In this document: in pieces, positions 52,835 to 60,970 of the stretch
Layout: each line of letters begins with the position of its first letter
Numbering within the stretch: position 1 is the stretch's first letter
Made by a program: the position numbers and the translations under genes
NCBI GenBank assembly: GCA_016794525.1
Contig: JAEUJY010000090.1
Coordinates: 40,877 to 104,876, forward strand
Source of the DNA: Myxococcales bacterium
GTDB taxonomy: Bacteria; Myxococcota_A; Polyangia; Haliangiales; Haliangiaceae
Direction: 5' to 3'
Length of the DNA stretch: 64,000 bases
The notes under the pieces: model-generated
Seen by the model: only the letters and a program-made list of their open reading frames with translations
What the model was told of the DNA's origin: nothing
The model's database searches: none

Positions 52835-54571
52835 ATGCGCGCTCTGGGGATCGCCGTCGTCGTCTTGTGCTCGCTGATGGCCTGCGATCCGGTCAGCGCG
52901 CCGATCATCGACGCCGGCCCCACCGACGGGCCCACCGTCGACGTGCCCGCCGACTGCGAGCAGCGGTCGTGCAGCGCGACCGCCGACGGCTGCTGCCCCA
53001 CCGGCTGCAACGCCAACGTCGATCCCGACTGCGCCGCCCGCTGCGGCAACGGCGTCGTCGAGGGCGCCGAGACCTGCGATCCGGTCGGCACCTGCCCGAC
53101 CGCGTGCCCCCAGGAGGGCTGCGCGCTGCGCACGCTGGCCAACCCCGGCACCTGCACCGCCGCCTGCGTCGACAACGGCACCCAGACCCAGTGCGTGCTC
53201 GGCGTCGACGGCTGCTGCCCGGCCGGGTGCACGCCGGCCAACGACACCGACTGCGCCGCGGTGTGCGGCAACGGCACGATCGAGGCCGGCGAGACCTGCG
53301 ATCCGCTGGCGAGCTGCCCGACCGACTGCCCGCCCCAGGGCTGCCAGCTGTTCACGCTGTCGCAGCCCGGCACCTGCCGCGCCGACTGCCTGCCCGCCGG
53401 GCTGCAGACCGCCTGCCAGAACGACGACGGCTGCTGCCCCGGCGGCTGCAACGCCACCAACGACAGCGACTGCCAGCCGGCCTGCGGCAACGGCGTCGTC
53501 GAGGCCGGCGAGACCTGCGATCCGCTGGGCAGCTGCCCCACCGACTGCCCGGCGCTCGGCTGCCAGCTGCGCACGCTGCAAGGCGCCGGCACCTGCGCCG
53601 CCGCCTGCGTCGACGATGGCGAGCAGACCGCGTGCGTCGGCGGCGACCTGTGCTGCCCGGCCGGGTGCGACGCCACCACCGACAGCGACTGCGCCGCCGG
53701 CTGCGGCAACGGCGTCGTCGAGCCCGGCGAGACCTGCGACCCGGTCGCGAGCTGCCCGACCGACTGCCCGCCCCAGGGCTGCACGCTGTACAGCCTGTCC
53801 GGCGGCGGCACCTGCCAGGCGGCGTGCGAGGCCAGCGGCACCCAGACGATGTGCGCCAACGGCGACGGCTGCTGCCCGGCCGGCTGCAACGCGCTCAACG
53901 ACGCCGACTGCGGCGCGACCTGCGGCAACGACGTCGTCGAGCCTGGCGAGACCTGCGACCCGCCGGGCAGCTGCGTCTGCCCGCAGGAGCCGTTCACCTG
54001 CTACACGACCACCGGCTCGGCCGGCACCTGCGATCTGCAGTGCCACGTGCCGGTGCAGGCGTGCGGCACCGGCGACGACTGCTGCGCGTTCGACGGCACC
54101 GCCGGCTGCTCGTCGGGCACCGACGGCGAGTGCGCCGGCGGCGGCTGGCGGTCGCTGCGCTGGCCCCAGGACGTCAGCTACACCTCGGCGCAGTGCACCA
54201 CGATCCCGGTGTCGGGCCTCGTCGTCGGCGGCAGCTACGTCTTCACCACCTGCGTGCCGCCGGGCGTGATGCGCGGCACCGGCGACCCGGTCATCAGCTC
54301 GGTCACCGACTCGGCCGGCACCTCGTACAACATCACCAACGACGACTGCGGCGACGCCACCGCGCTGGTCAACCTGGCCGGCTGGGACTGCCAGAACACC
54401 GGCGCCGCGCTGCGGATGAGCTGCGCGTCGCCGTCGCCGGGCGGCTTCCGCATCCGCGACCCCAACGCCTTCGTGCTGTTCGTCAAGATCTGCCCCTTCG
54501 CCGGCACCGCGTTCGGCACCGCGCCGTTCCACGTCTGGTTCAACGCCCCGGCGGCCCCGCACCCGGGGTGA
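52835..54571 (+). CDS. Cys-rich tandem-repeat lipoprotein (myxococcal disulfide repeat)
   Basis: 578 residues with signal ALGIAVVVLCSLMAC (Asp follows the lipid Cys). Five tandem repeats of ~65 residues start with CGNGVVExGETCDP and contain SCPTDCPPQGC, then DGCCPxGCxxxNDxDC. This is the disulfide-repeat signature found almost only in myxobacteria. The last ~150 residues are a separate beta-rich domain (SYVFTTCVPPGVMRGTGDPV, FVLFVKICPFAG, FHVWFNAP). It is probably surface-exposed and protease-resistant. At the DNA level the repeats form ~195-bp direct repeats within the gene. Confidence 0.88.
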   Translation: MRALGIAVVVLCSLMACDPVSAPIIDAGPTDGPTVDVPADCEQRSCSATADGCCPTGCNANVDPDCAARCGNGVVEGAETCDPVGTCPTACPQEGCALRTLANPGTCTAACVDNGTQTQCVLGVDGCCPAGCTPANDTDCAAVCGNGTIEAGETCDPLASCPTDCPPQGCQLFTLSQPGTCRADCLPAGLQTACQNDDGCCPGGCNATNDSDCQPACGNGVVEAGETCDPLGSCPTDCPALGCQLRTLQGAGTCAAACVDDGEQTACVGGDLCCPAGCDATTDSDCAAGCGNGVVEPGETCDPVASCPTDCPPQGCTLYSLSGGGTCQAACEASGTQTMCANGDGCCPAGCNALNDADCGATCGNDVVEPGETCDPPGSCVCPQEPFTCYTTTGSAGTCDLQCHVPVQACGTGDDCCAFDGTAGCSSGTDGECAGGGWRSLRWPQDVSYTSAQCTTIPVSGLVVGGSYVFTTCVPPGVMRGTGDPVISSVTDSAGTSYNITNDDCGDATALVNLAGWDCQNTGAALRMSCASPSPGGFRIRDPNAFVLFVKICPFAGTAFGTAPFHVWFNAPAAPHPG

Positions 54572-54638
54572 GGCGGCGGCGCCCGACAGGCGCCCGTTTC
54601 GATTGCGGCCGACCGCGCGGGCCGGCTATTCCATCGGG

Positions 54639-56480
54639 GTGAGCGACCACAGCCCCAGCCCCGACTCCGAGGTCATCGTCGCGCGTCCCCCACCGCGCGG
54701 CGAGCTGACCCCGGCGGCCATCCTCGCGTCGGTGATCGTGGCCGCGATCATGGGCGCGTCGTACCCGTACATGGTGCTGAAGCTCGGCTTCGGCCCCAAC
54801 GTCAGCGTGGTCGCCGCGTTCTTCGGCTTCGTCGTGCTGAAGGCGCTGTCGTGGAAGACCTACGACCGCTGGCAGAACAACATCGTCCAGACCGCCGGCA
54901 CCAGCGCCGCCCAGACCGCGTTCATGTGCGTGCTGCTGGCGGCGTTCGACATGCTGCGCAAGAGCGGCGTCGACGTCGGCTTCTCGCTCGAGCTGACCCC
55001 GCTCAAGTCGTTCCTGTGGCTGTCGGTGGCCTGCACGCTGGGCGTGCTGCTGGCGGTGCCGCTGCGCAAGCACTTCATCGTCGACGAGAAGCTGCCCTAC
55101 GCCGACGGCATCGCCGCCGCCGAGACGCTGGTCGTGCTCGACCCCGAGAAGGACGCCACCGCCGCCAAGAAGCAGCTGGCGATCCAGGCCACCTGGGCGC
55201 TGATGATCGGCCTCCTGCTCTCGGGCCTGGTGATGCTGATCCGCGAAGACGCCAAGGTCACCGACTGGCTCAAGGAGGGCTGGGAGCCGGCCGCGTCGCT
55301 GACCGTCGCCGGGCTGCCGCTGGTCGCGATGGGCATCGGCGCCTCGTACAGCCTGCTCAGCATCGGCTCGGGCATGCTGATCGGCCTCCGCGTCGACTGG
55401 TCGATGATCCTCGGCGGCGTGCTGGCGTGGATCGTCATGCCGTACTTCCTGATCACCCACGGCGTCGAGGGCGCCGGCGGCAAGGTCTTCACCGCCAAGT
55501 CGTCGCGCACCGACGTGCTGTTCTGGGTGATGTGGCCGGCCACCGGCATGCTGGTCGCCGGCGGCCTGACGGCGCTGGCGCTCAAGTGGCGGCTCCTGAT
55601 CGAGACCTTCACCAGCCTGAAGACCATGAAGATCAGCGGCGCCGACTTCCCGCTGTCGTGGGTCGCGATCGGCGTCGGCATCTGCACCGTGCTCCTGTGC
55701 GTCGTGCAGTACGCGATGTTCGACATCCCGATCTGGATGACGATGGTGGCGATCCTGCTGTCGCTGCCGCTGATGCTGGTCGGCCTGCGCGTCCTCGGCG
55801 AGACCTCGTGGGGCCCGATCAGCGCGCTGTCGAACATGATGCAGGGCCTGTTCGCCGCGGTCGCCCCCGGCCACATCGCCGCCAACATGGTGGCCTCGGG
55901 CACCACCGGCACGATCGCCACCTCGTCGGAGGCGATCATGCAGGACTACAAGACCGGCCACATGATCGGCTCGACGCCGCGGGCGATGACCTGGGCCCAG
56001 CTGCTCGCGGTGCCGATCGGCGCCGCGTGCGTGTCGTGGATCTACCCGCTCCTGGTCAAGACCTACCACCTCGCCGGGACCTCCGACCCGTACTGCGAGA
56101 CCCACAGCTGCATGAGCTCGCCGATCTCGCGCAAGTGGGCCGGCTTCGCCACGCTGCTCAAGCAGGGCGTGTCGGCGCTGCCGTCGACCGCGCTGTGGGC
56201 GCTGCTGATCTTCTCGGTGCTCGGCGTGATCCTGACCGTGCTCGAGTCGCGGCCCAAGCTGCGGCCGTTCGTGCCGTCGCCGACCGGCATCGGCATCGGC
56301 ATCCTGGTGCCGTTCAGCGTGATCGCGACGATGTTCCTCGGCGGCCTGGCCGGCCTCGGCTGGAAGACCGCCGACCGCCGCTCGTACGACAAGTTCATGG
56401 TGCCGCTGGCGTCGGGCTTCATCGCCGGCGAGGCGCTGGTCGCGACGATCGTCGCCCTCTACTTCATCGCCGCCGGGTGA
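54639..56480 (+). CDS. OPT-family oligopeptide transporter
   Basis: 613 residues from GTG 54639 (an upstream frame opening at 54603 has no better start). At least twelve membrane helices, beginning with LTPAAILASVIVAAIMGASY and ending VALYFIAAG. The family motif region NNIVQTAGTSAAQTAF and the loop DEKLPYADGIAAAETL are typical of bacterial OPT transporters, which import small peptides or metal chelates with protons. The stop overlaps the next start as GTGA, so the downstream gene is translationally coupled. Confidence 0.92.
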   Translation: MSDHSPSPDSEVIVARPPPRGELTPAAILASVIVAAIMGASYPYMVLKLGFGPNVSVVAAFFGFVVLKALSWKTYDRWQNNIVQTAGTSAAQTAFMCVLLAAFDMLRKSGVDVGFSLELTPLKSFLWLSVACTLGVLLAVPLRKHFIVDEKLPYADGIAAAETLVVLDPEKDATAAKKQLAIQATWALMIGLLLSGLVMLIREDAKVTDWLKEGWEPAASLTVAGLPLVAMGIGASYSLLSIGSGMLIGLRVDWSMILGGVLAWIVMPYFLITHGVEGAGGKVFTAKSSRTDVLFWVMWPATGMLVAGGLTALALKWRLLIETFTSLKTMKISGADFPLSWVAIGVGICTVLLCVVQYAMFDIPIWMTMVAILLSLPLMLVGLRVLGETSWGPISALSNMMQGLFAAVAPGHIAANMVASGTTGTIATSSEAIMQDYKTGHMIGSTPRAMTWAQLLAVPIGAACVSWIYPLLVKTYHLAGTSDPYCETHSCMSSPISRKWAGFATLLKQGVSALPSTALWALLIFSVLGVILTVLESRPKLRPFVPSPTGIGIGILVPFSVIATMFLGGLAGLGWKTADRRSYDKFMVPLASGFIAGEALVATIVALYFIAAG

Positions 56481-57010
56481 CCGCCCCGCTCGACGAGCTG
56501 GCCCGCCTCGCGCAGCGCCTGGGCGACCTGCGCGGCCGCGCGGCGCGGGCGCCGCTGCCGCCGGCCAGCCTGCGCGAGCTGGAGCGCACCGCCGCGGCGC
56601 TGACCGCGGTGATCCCGCGGCTGGCCGCCGAGGCCGCCGCGCTGGAGCGGAGCCGCGGCCTGGCGCTCGAGGCCACGCGGGCCGGCCTCGCCCAGGCGCG
56701 CCGCCTCGACCTCGACGCCGCGATGGCGGTCGTGACCGCGCGGCGCGGGGCCGGCCAGATCCGCGCCGCGGCCCGGGCCTACTGGCAGCTGGTGTGCCGG
56801 GCGCCGCGGGACGAGGCGTGGAAGGACCGGCTGGCCGGGTTCGGCCACCTGCTCGAGGAGTTCGGCGAGGCCCGCGGCGCCGGCCGCTGCCGGACCCTGG
56901 CCGGGACGCTGTTCGACGGCTGGTGGCGCGACCCGATCACGATCGAGGTCGTCGACGCGGCGCTGGCCGAGGTCAAGCCCGACCTCACCCGCCTGCCCGA
57001 AGCGGTTTGA
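56477..57010 (+). CDS. Helical protein coupled to the OPT transporter
   Basis: 177 residues from GTG 56477 overlapping the transporter stop by 4 bp. It is almost entirely helical and rich in Ala, Arg and Leu (LDELARLAQRLGDLRGRAARA, AAEAAALERSRGLALEATRAG), with heptad-like spacing that suggests a coiled coil, then a small C-terminal part (AGTLFDGWWRDPITIEVVDAAL). There is no signal or membrane helix. It could be a cytoplasmic accessory to the transporter, but no known family is evident. Confidence 0.68.
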   Translation: MTAPLDELARLAQRLGDLRGRAARAPLPPASLRELERTAAALTAVIPRLAAEAAALERSRGLALEATRAGLAQARRLDLDAAMAVVTARRGAGQIRAAARAYWQLVCRAPRDEAWKDRLAGFGHLLEEFGEARGAGRCRTLAGTLFDGWWRDPITIEVVDAALAEVKPDLTRLPEAV

Positions 57011-57041
57011 AAGCCGCGCCCGGGCGAGGCACAGTGCGGCC

Positions 57042-57620
57042 ATGCGCTACCTGGCCCTCGCGATCGTGGTCGCCGCCGCGTGCGACAACCACCACGAGGC
57101 GCGGGTCGGCCCGGCGCTGTTGCCGCAGGCCAACCTCACCGCCCCGCTGCCGCCCGGCACCACGCCGGTCGCGGTCATGCCGGGCGCGGCGCCGACCGTG
57201 GCGGCCGGCCCGACGGCGCTGGCCATCGACGTCAACGTGCCGTGGGCCCAGGTCGCGGCCCAGGTCCGCGCGACGCCGGCGCCGACGCTGGTGGTCGGGC
57301 GCTACCGCCACCTGCGGGCGTTCACGCTCGAGGACGAGCTGGACGCCGGCCCCGCGGTCAAGATCACCGCCACCGCCCACGGCAAGTTCTGCGTCGGCCC
57401 GCCCGACAGCGACCTGGCCTACTGCCTGGAGAGCGGCGACCGCCGCCACATCAGCGCGGCGTTCGTCCGCGAGGTCATCGGCAAGGCCGCCCTCGAGTAC
57501 GACCTCTACCAGGGCCGGGTCGACATCGACGACGACATCCTGTGGGCCGACCTGGTCCGCACCCTCGACGGCGCGCGCACCTGCTGCAAGCGGCCGTTCA
57601 AGGTCGCGCTCCGTCGCTGA
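57042..57620 (+). CDS. Lipoprotein of unknown function
   Basis: 192 residues with a short signal MRYLALAIVVAAAC; Asp follows the lipid Cys. A Pro/Ala/Thr tether leads to a domain of ~130 residues. It has a WAQVAAQVRATPAPTLVVGR phrase like the ExbD-type periplasmic fold, then FCVGPPDSDLAYCLESGD with four Cys in total near the end (CVGPP, YCLES and a Cys-Cys pair CC near TCCKRPF), likely disulfides. It follows the OPT pair by 31 bp. The ExbD resemblance is weak and not proposed as a function. Confidence 0.65.
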   Translation: MRYLALAIVVAAACDNHHEARVGPALLPQANLTAPLPPGTTPVAVMPGAAPTVAAGPTALAIDVNVPWAQVAAQVRATPAPTLVVGRYRHLRAFTLEDELDAGPAVKITATAHGKFCVGPPDSDLAYCLESGDRRHISAAFVREVIGKAALEYDLYQGRVDIDDDILWADLVRTLDGARTCCKRPFKVALRR

Positions 57621-57634
57621 GACGTCACCGAGCG

Positions 57635-57649
57635 GCGCCGATTCGGCGC
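57635..57649 (+). terminator. Hairpin upstream of mgtE
   Basis: Perfect palindrome GCGCCGA-T-TCGGCGC, 14 nt after the lipoprotein stop, followed 8 nt later by a pyrimidine-rich stretch (CTTTCCTTCC). It is either a weak terminator or part of the mgtE leader. The 72-bp gap is too short for a full M-box riboswitch. Confidence 0.45.
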
Positions 57650-57692
57650 AGGTCCGGCTTTCCTTCCCCCCGGAACTTCGGCAGGGTGAGTC

Positions 57693-59204
57693 ATGGCCTC
57701 GGACCCGCACGACGGTGACGAGCACGGCGAGCCCACCCCGCCGCCGGTCGACCTGTCGCTGGAGGTGCACCGGCTCGATCCCGAGGCCGCGGCCGACATC
57801 ACCCAGGAGATCCGCGAGATCGCCGAGGCCCGCGCCGACGACGGCTGGGCGATGGAGGACGACGCGCGCCCGACCACCGCCGCGCCGGGGCCGCCGGCCG
57901 ACGAGCCGCTCGGCGTCGACGAGCTGCGCGACGCGTGGGCGGTGCTCGACGCCAGCGAGCGGATCGACGGCCTGCGCCTGTTGCCCCGCGAGGACGGCGA
58001 GGAGTTCTTCATCGCGCTGGCCGGGCCCGACCAGGCCGACCTGCTGGTGGCGATGCGCCGCGGCGAGCGCCGCAGCTGGCTGCGGCTGCTCGAGCCCGAC
58101 GACGTCGCCGACGTGGTCCAGGCCGTGCCCGACGACGAGCGCGCCGGCCTGCTGGCGCTGCTCGACGGGCCGACCCGCAAGGAGGTCGAGGCGCTGCTGG
58201 CCTACGAGGAGGACGACGCCGGCGGCCTGATGAACACCCGCTACGCCCGGCTGCGCCCGGCGATGACCGCCGACGAGGCGATCAGCTACCTGCGCCGCCA
58301 GGCCCGGACCCAGCTCGAGACGATCTACTACGCCTACGTCCTCGACGGCGAGCAGCACCTGCTCGGGGTGGTGTCGTTCCGCGACCTGTTCGCCGCCGGC
58401 CCCAGCCAGCGGGTGGCCGAGATCATGGAGAAGGACGTGGTCTCGGCCGACCCGTCGCTCGACCAGGAGGCGCTGTCGCGGCTGTTCGCCGAGCACGACC
58501 TGACGGTCATGCCGATCGTCGACGCCGACGGGGTCATGCGCGGCATCGTCACCGTCGACGACATCGTCGACGTGGTCCAGGAGGAGGCCACCGAGGACGC
58601 CCAGAAGTTCGGCGGCATGGAGGCCCTCGAGGTCCCCTACCTGCAGTCGCGCCGGCGCGAGATGCTGCGCAAGCGCGGCGGCTGGCTGGCGGTGCTGCTG
58701 ATCGGCGAGATGCTGACCGCGACCGCGCTGGCGTTCTTCGAGGGCGAGATCGGCCGGGCCACGGTGCTGGCGCTGTTCATCCCGCTGATCATCTCGAGCG
58801 GCGGCAACGCCGGCTCGCAGGCGTCGACGCTGGTCATCCGCGCGATGGCGCTGGGCGAGGTGCGCGCCGCCGACTGGTGGCGCGTCATGCGCCGCGAGCT
58901 GGCGATCGGCGCCGTCCTGGGCGGCGGCCTGGGCGCGCTCGGCCTGGTGCGCGTCATCATCTGGGGCGCCGCCGGCAGCTACGGCGATCACTACGTGCTG
59001 ATCGGCGCCACCGTCGCGCTCAGCGTCGTCGGCGTCGTCACGTTCGGCACGTTCGTCGGCGCGATGCTGCCGTTCATCCTGCGCCGGATCGGCGCCGACC
59101 CCGCCAGCGCGTCGGCGCCGTTCGTGGCGACGCTGGTCGACGTCACCGGCCTGGTGATCTACTTCCTGATCGCCACCGCGATCCTGTCGGGCACGCTGCT
59201 GTAG
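57693..59204 (+). CDS. mgtE: Magnesium transporter MgtE
   Basis: 503 residues. An acidic N-terminal extension (1-75) precedes the MgtE N domain (LLEPDDVADVVQAVPDDERA, LLAYEEDDAGGLMNTRYARL). Two CBS domains follow (YAYVLDGEQHLLGVVSFRDL and MPIVDADGVMRGIVTVDDI), then the plug helix and five membrane helices with the pore signature PLIISSGGNAGSQASTLVIRA. MgtE is a Mg2+-gated channel whose cytoplasmic Asp/Glu cluster closes the pore when Mg2+ is plentiful. It is complete, and a GGGTGAG sequence precedes the ATG. Confidence 0.96.
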   Translation: MASDPHDGDEHGEPTPPPVDLSLEVHRLDPEAAADITQEIREIAEARADDGWAMEDDARPTTAAPGPPADEPLGVDELRDAWAVLDASERIDGLRLLPREDGEEFFIALAGPDQADLLVAMRRGERRSWLRLLEPDDVADVVQAVPDDERAGLLALLDGPTRKEVEALLAYEEDDAGGLMNTRYARLRPAMTADEAISYLRRQARTQLETIYYAYVLDGEQHLLGVVSFRDLFAAGPSQRVAEIMEKDVVSADPSLDQEALSRLFAEHDLTVMPIVDADGVMRGIVTVDDIVDVVQEEATEDAQKFGGMEALEVPYLQSRRREMLRKRGGWLAVLLIGEMLTATALAFFEGEIGRATVLALFIPLIISSGGNAGSQASTLVIRAMALGEVRAADWWRVMRRELAIGAVLGGGLGALGLVRVIIWGAAGSYGDHYVLIGATVALSVVGVVTFGTFVGAMLPFILRRIGADPASASAPFVATLVDVTGLVIYFLIATAILSGTLL

Positions 59205-59255
59205 CGGGCCGCGGAGGTCACCACCGCCCCGGCTCGCGCTTGGTGGCGACGCTCA

Positions 59256-59272
59256 GCGGGGCTTCGCCCCGC
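59256..59272. terminator. Terminator hairpin between mgtE and the SnoaL-like gene
   Basis: GCGGGGC-TTC-GCCCCGC, a perfect 7-bp stem with a tight TTC loop, lies 51 nt after mgtE in a convergent gap. A second, wobble-containing hairpin (GGCCTCGCGAAGCC, 59281-59294) follows. Confidence 0.6.
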
Positions 59273-59301
59273 CGCGGGGAGGCCTCGCGAAGCCCTCTCC
59301 A

Positions 59302-59655
59302 TCAACGCGTGTAGAAGAACCGCTCGTGGGCGATCTTGCCGTCCTTCCAGATCCGCTGGGTGATCTGGGTGTACTTCATGCGCGGCATGCCCTTGAGCGT
59401 GAAGTCGAGGGTCCACTCGGCGTAGGTGGTGTTGCCGTCGACGGCGACGTTGGTGCAGGTGGCGCCGTGGAACGCCTCGAGCATGCCGAAGAACTTGTGC
59501 TCGTAGTCGCGGCACGCGTCCTTGCCGACCCGCGGGTCCTCGCTGTTCTCCTGCATCGTGACGTCGTCGGCGTAGAGCGTCTCGAACAGCTCCATCGCCT
59601 TGCCGCTCAGGATCGCCTGGTTCATCTGCTCGTCGAGTTCGCGGATCGTGGCCAT
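59302..59655 (-). CDS. SnoaL-like (NTF2-fold) protein
   Basis: 117 residues, AAGGAGG 7 nt before the ATG, one of the best Shine-Dalgarno sequences in the window. The NTF2-like fold is clear: LDEQMNQAILSGKAMELFET (helix), LYADDVTMQENSEDPRVGKD, then strands TYAEWTLDFTLKG and YTQITQRIWKDGKIAHERFFY. Members include polyketide cyclases, ketosteroid-isomerase-like enzymes and small ligand binders. No catalytic Asp/His pair can be assigned with confidence. It is a single gene. Confidence 0.85.
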   Translation of the reverse strand: MATIRELDEQMNQAILSGKAMELFETLYADDVTMQENSEDPRVGKDACRDYEHKFFGMLEAFHGATCTNVAVDGNTTYAEWTLDFTLKGMPRMKYTQITQRIWKDGKIAHERFFYTR

Positions 59656-59750
59656 CGGTGCCTCCTTGGTGTGGCCACCGTAGGCGCCCCGGCGGTTCGC
59701 TACAATCGCGGTAAGGCGGAAGGTCCGTTGTGGCCAGGCAACAATCGGGC

Positions 59751-59756
59751 TAGGGT
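59751..59756 (+). promoter_or_regulatory. TANNNT -10-like box (TAGGGT) with possible -35
   Basis: TAGGGT ends 8 nt before the TTG start at 59765. TTGTGG at 59728-59733 is 17 bp upstream, the ideal -35 to -10 spacing. Confidence 0.45.
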
Positions 59757-59764
59757 CCCCCCGC

Positions 59765-60658
59765 TTGCTCCCGACCCGCGTCTACCACTACCGCGATCCC
59801 GCCGCGGTCATCCTCGGCCTCCGCGAGCTGCGCAAGAAGGGGCTGACCCCGCGCGGCCTGTTGTTCGTCGCGCTCGATCCGCGCGGCGAGACCTACCTCG
59901 CGGTGCCCGAGGACCTCGACGCGGTGGCCAACGTCCGGGTCGGCGACAAGATGTCCCTCGAGCCGCCGTGGCAGGGCCGCTACTTCCACTTCGACGCGGT
60001 CCACCGCCTGCCCGGCGACACCGTGCTGTGGAACGGCGACCGCCGCCTCGGCGACACCGGCAGCGCCCCCGAGGTCGCGTGCGCGATCGCCGAGTGGTGC
60101 AAGGGCTCGAGCGCCAAGAACGTCTTCCTCGGCTGCACGCCGCACCAGCCGGGCTCGTGGTGGACCGCCGATCACCGCTCGCCGGTGGTCGACCTCCACG
60201 CCCGCGGCCTGGTCGACACCGTCGTCACCACCTCGGGCCTCCTGGCCCGCCGGATCAACGAGCCGGCGCTGTTCCACGTCGACTTCGCCTCGCTGGCGGC
60301 CCACCAGGGCCCGCGCGACGGCTGGAGCGAGGTGTTCCGCTCGTCGATGGGCAACGTGCTCCTGGTCGAGCGCCGGGTGCTGGGCTACCGCCTGGTGCTC
60401 ACCTGCGAGCGCGGGCTGGTCGAGATCGACGTCAGCCACCTGCCCGACCTGGTCATCGAGACCGCGCGGGTGCCGATGAAGTCGGGCTTCGGCGTGGTCG
60501 GCCGCATCGACGGCGGCGCGTTCGCGGTCACCGCCGGCAAGGTCGAGCCGTGGGGCCTGTCCGAGGTCAGCCCGGCGATGCTGGTGGGCTCGCCCAACGA
60601 GACCATCCTCGACCTGCCGCGCACGCTGCGCGCGCACCCCGACGAAGCCGTCGAGTAG
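59765..60658 (+). CDS. Conserved hypothetical protein
   Basis: 297 residues from a TTG (no ATG or GTG fits near the beginning). It begins TRVYHYRDPAAVILGLRELRKKG and contains LLFVALDPRGETYLAVPEDL, WCKGSSAKNVFLGCTPHQPG, LFHVDFASLAA and FGVVGRIDGGAFAVTAG. There is no signal peptide or membrane helix. Mixed alpha/beta composition and low-repeat sequence argue for a real globular protein, but I do not recognise a family or catalytic motif. It is convergent with the small membrane protein gene (20 bp apart). Confidence 0.68.
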   Translation: MLPTRVYHYRDPAAVILGLRELRKKGLTPRGLLFVALDPRGETYLAVPEDLDAVANVRVGDKMSLEPPWQGRYFHFDAVHRLPGDTVLWNGDRRLGDTGSAPEVACAIAEWCKGSSAKNVFLGCTPHQPGSWWTADHRSPVVDLHARGLVDTVVTTSGLLARRINEPALFHVDFASLAAHQGPRDGWSEVFRSSMGNVLLVERRVLGYRLVLTCERGLVEIDVSHLPDLVIETARVPMKSGFGVVGRIDGGAFAVTAGKVEPWGLSEVSPAMLVGSPNETILDLPRTLRAHPDEAVE

Positions 60659-60678
60659 CGGCGGCCTCGCGCCGGCGG

Positions 60679-60897
60679 CTACGGGCCGCCGCTGACGACG
60701 GCCAGCCAGCAGATCCCGAAGCCGGCGCCGCAGGCGATCGTGACCGGCCACAGGCCGATCAGCGCCGCCAGGAAGGCGCGCGGCCCCTCGCCGAGGCCCT
60801 CGATGGCGTCGGCCAGCCGCACCGCGACCGGCCGCCCGCGCGGCGCCACCACCCGCCCCCGATGCTTCACGGTCCGGACCGACGGCAGCGGCGACAT
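60679..60897 (-). CDS. Small single-pass membrane protein
   Basis: 72 residues from the ATG at 60897, preceded by GGGGG as a Shine-Dalgarno-like tract. The first ~40 residues are basic and cytoplasmic (VRTVKHRGRVVAPRGRPVAVR), followed by an amphipathic stretch and one hydrophobic helix (FLAALIGLWPVTIACGAGFG). No known family. It lies 73 bp downstream of the repeat-protein gene on the same strand. Confidence 0.55.
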   Translation of the reverse strand: MSPLPSVRTVKHRGRVVAPRGRPVAVRLADAIEGLGEGPRAFLAALIGLWPVTIACGAGFGICWLAVVSGGP

Positions 60898-60970
60898 ACC
60901 CCCAGTATCGACCACGCCCGCCACGCGTGCACGCGCAACCGCCGCGGCGGCCCGCGTCACGCGGCCTGGA

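Noticed and set aside
57621..57692. Mg2+-sensing M-box riboswitch before mgtE
   Set aside because: Only 72 nt are available and the conserved M-box cores are not seen. One short palindrome is all that is there.
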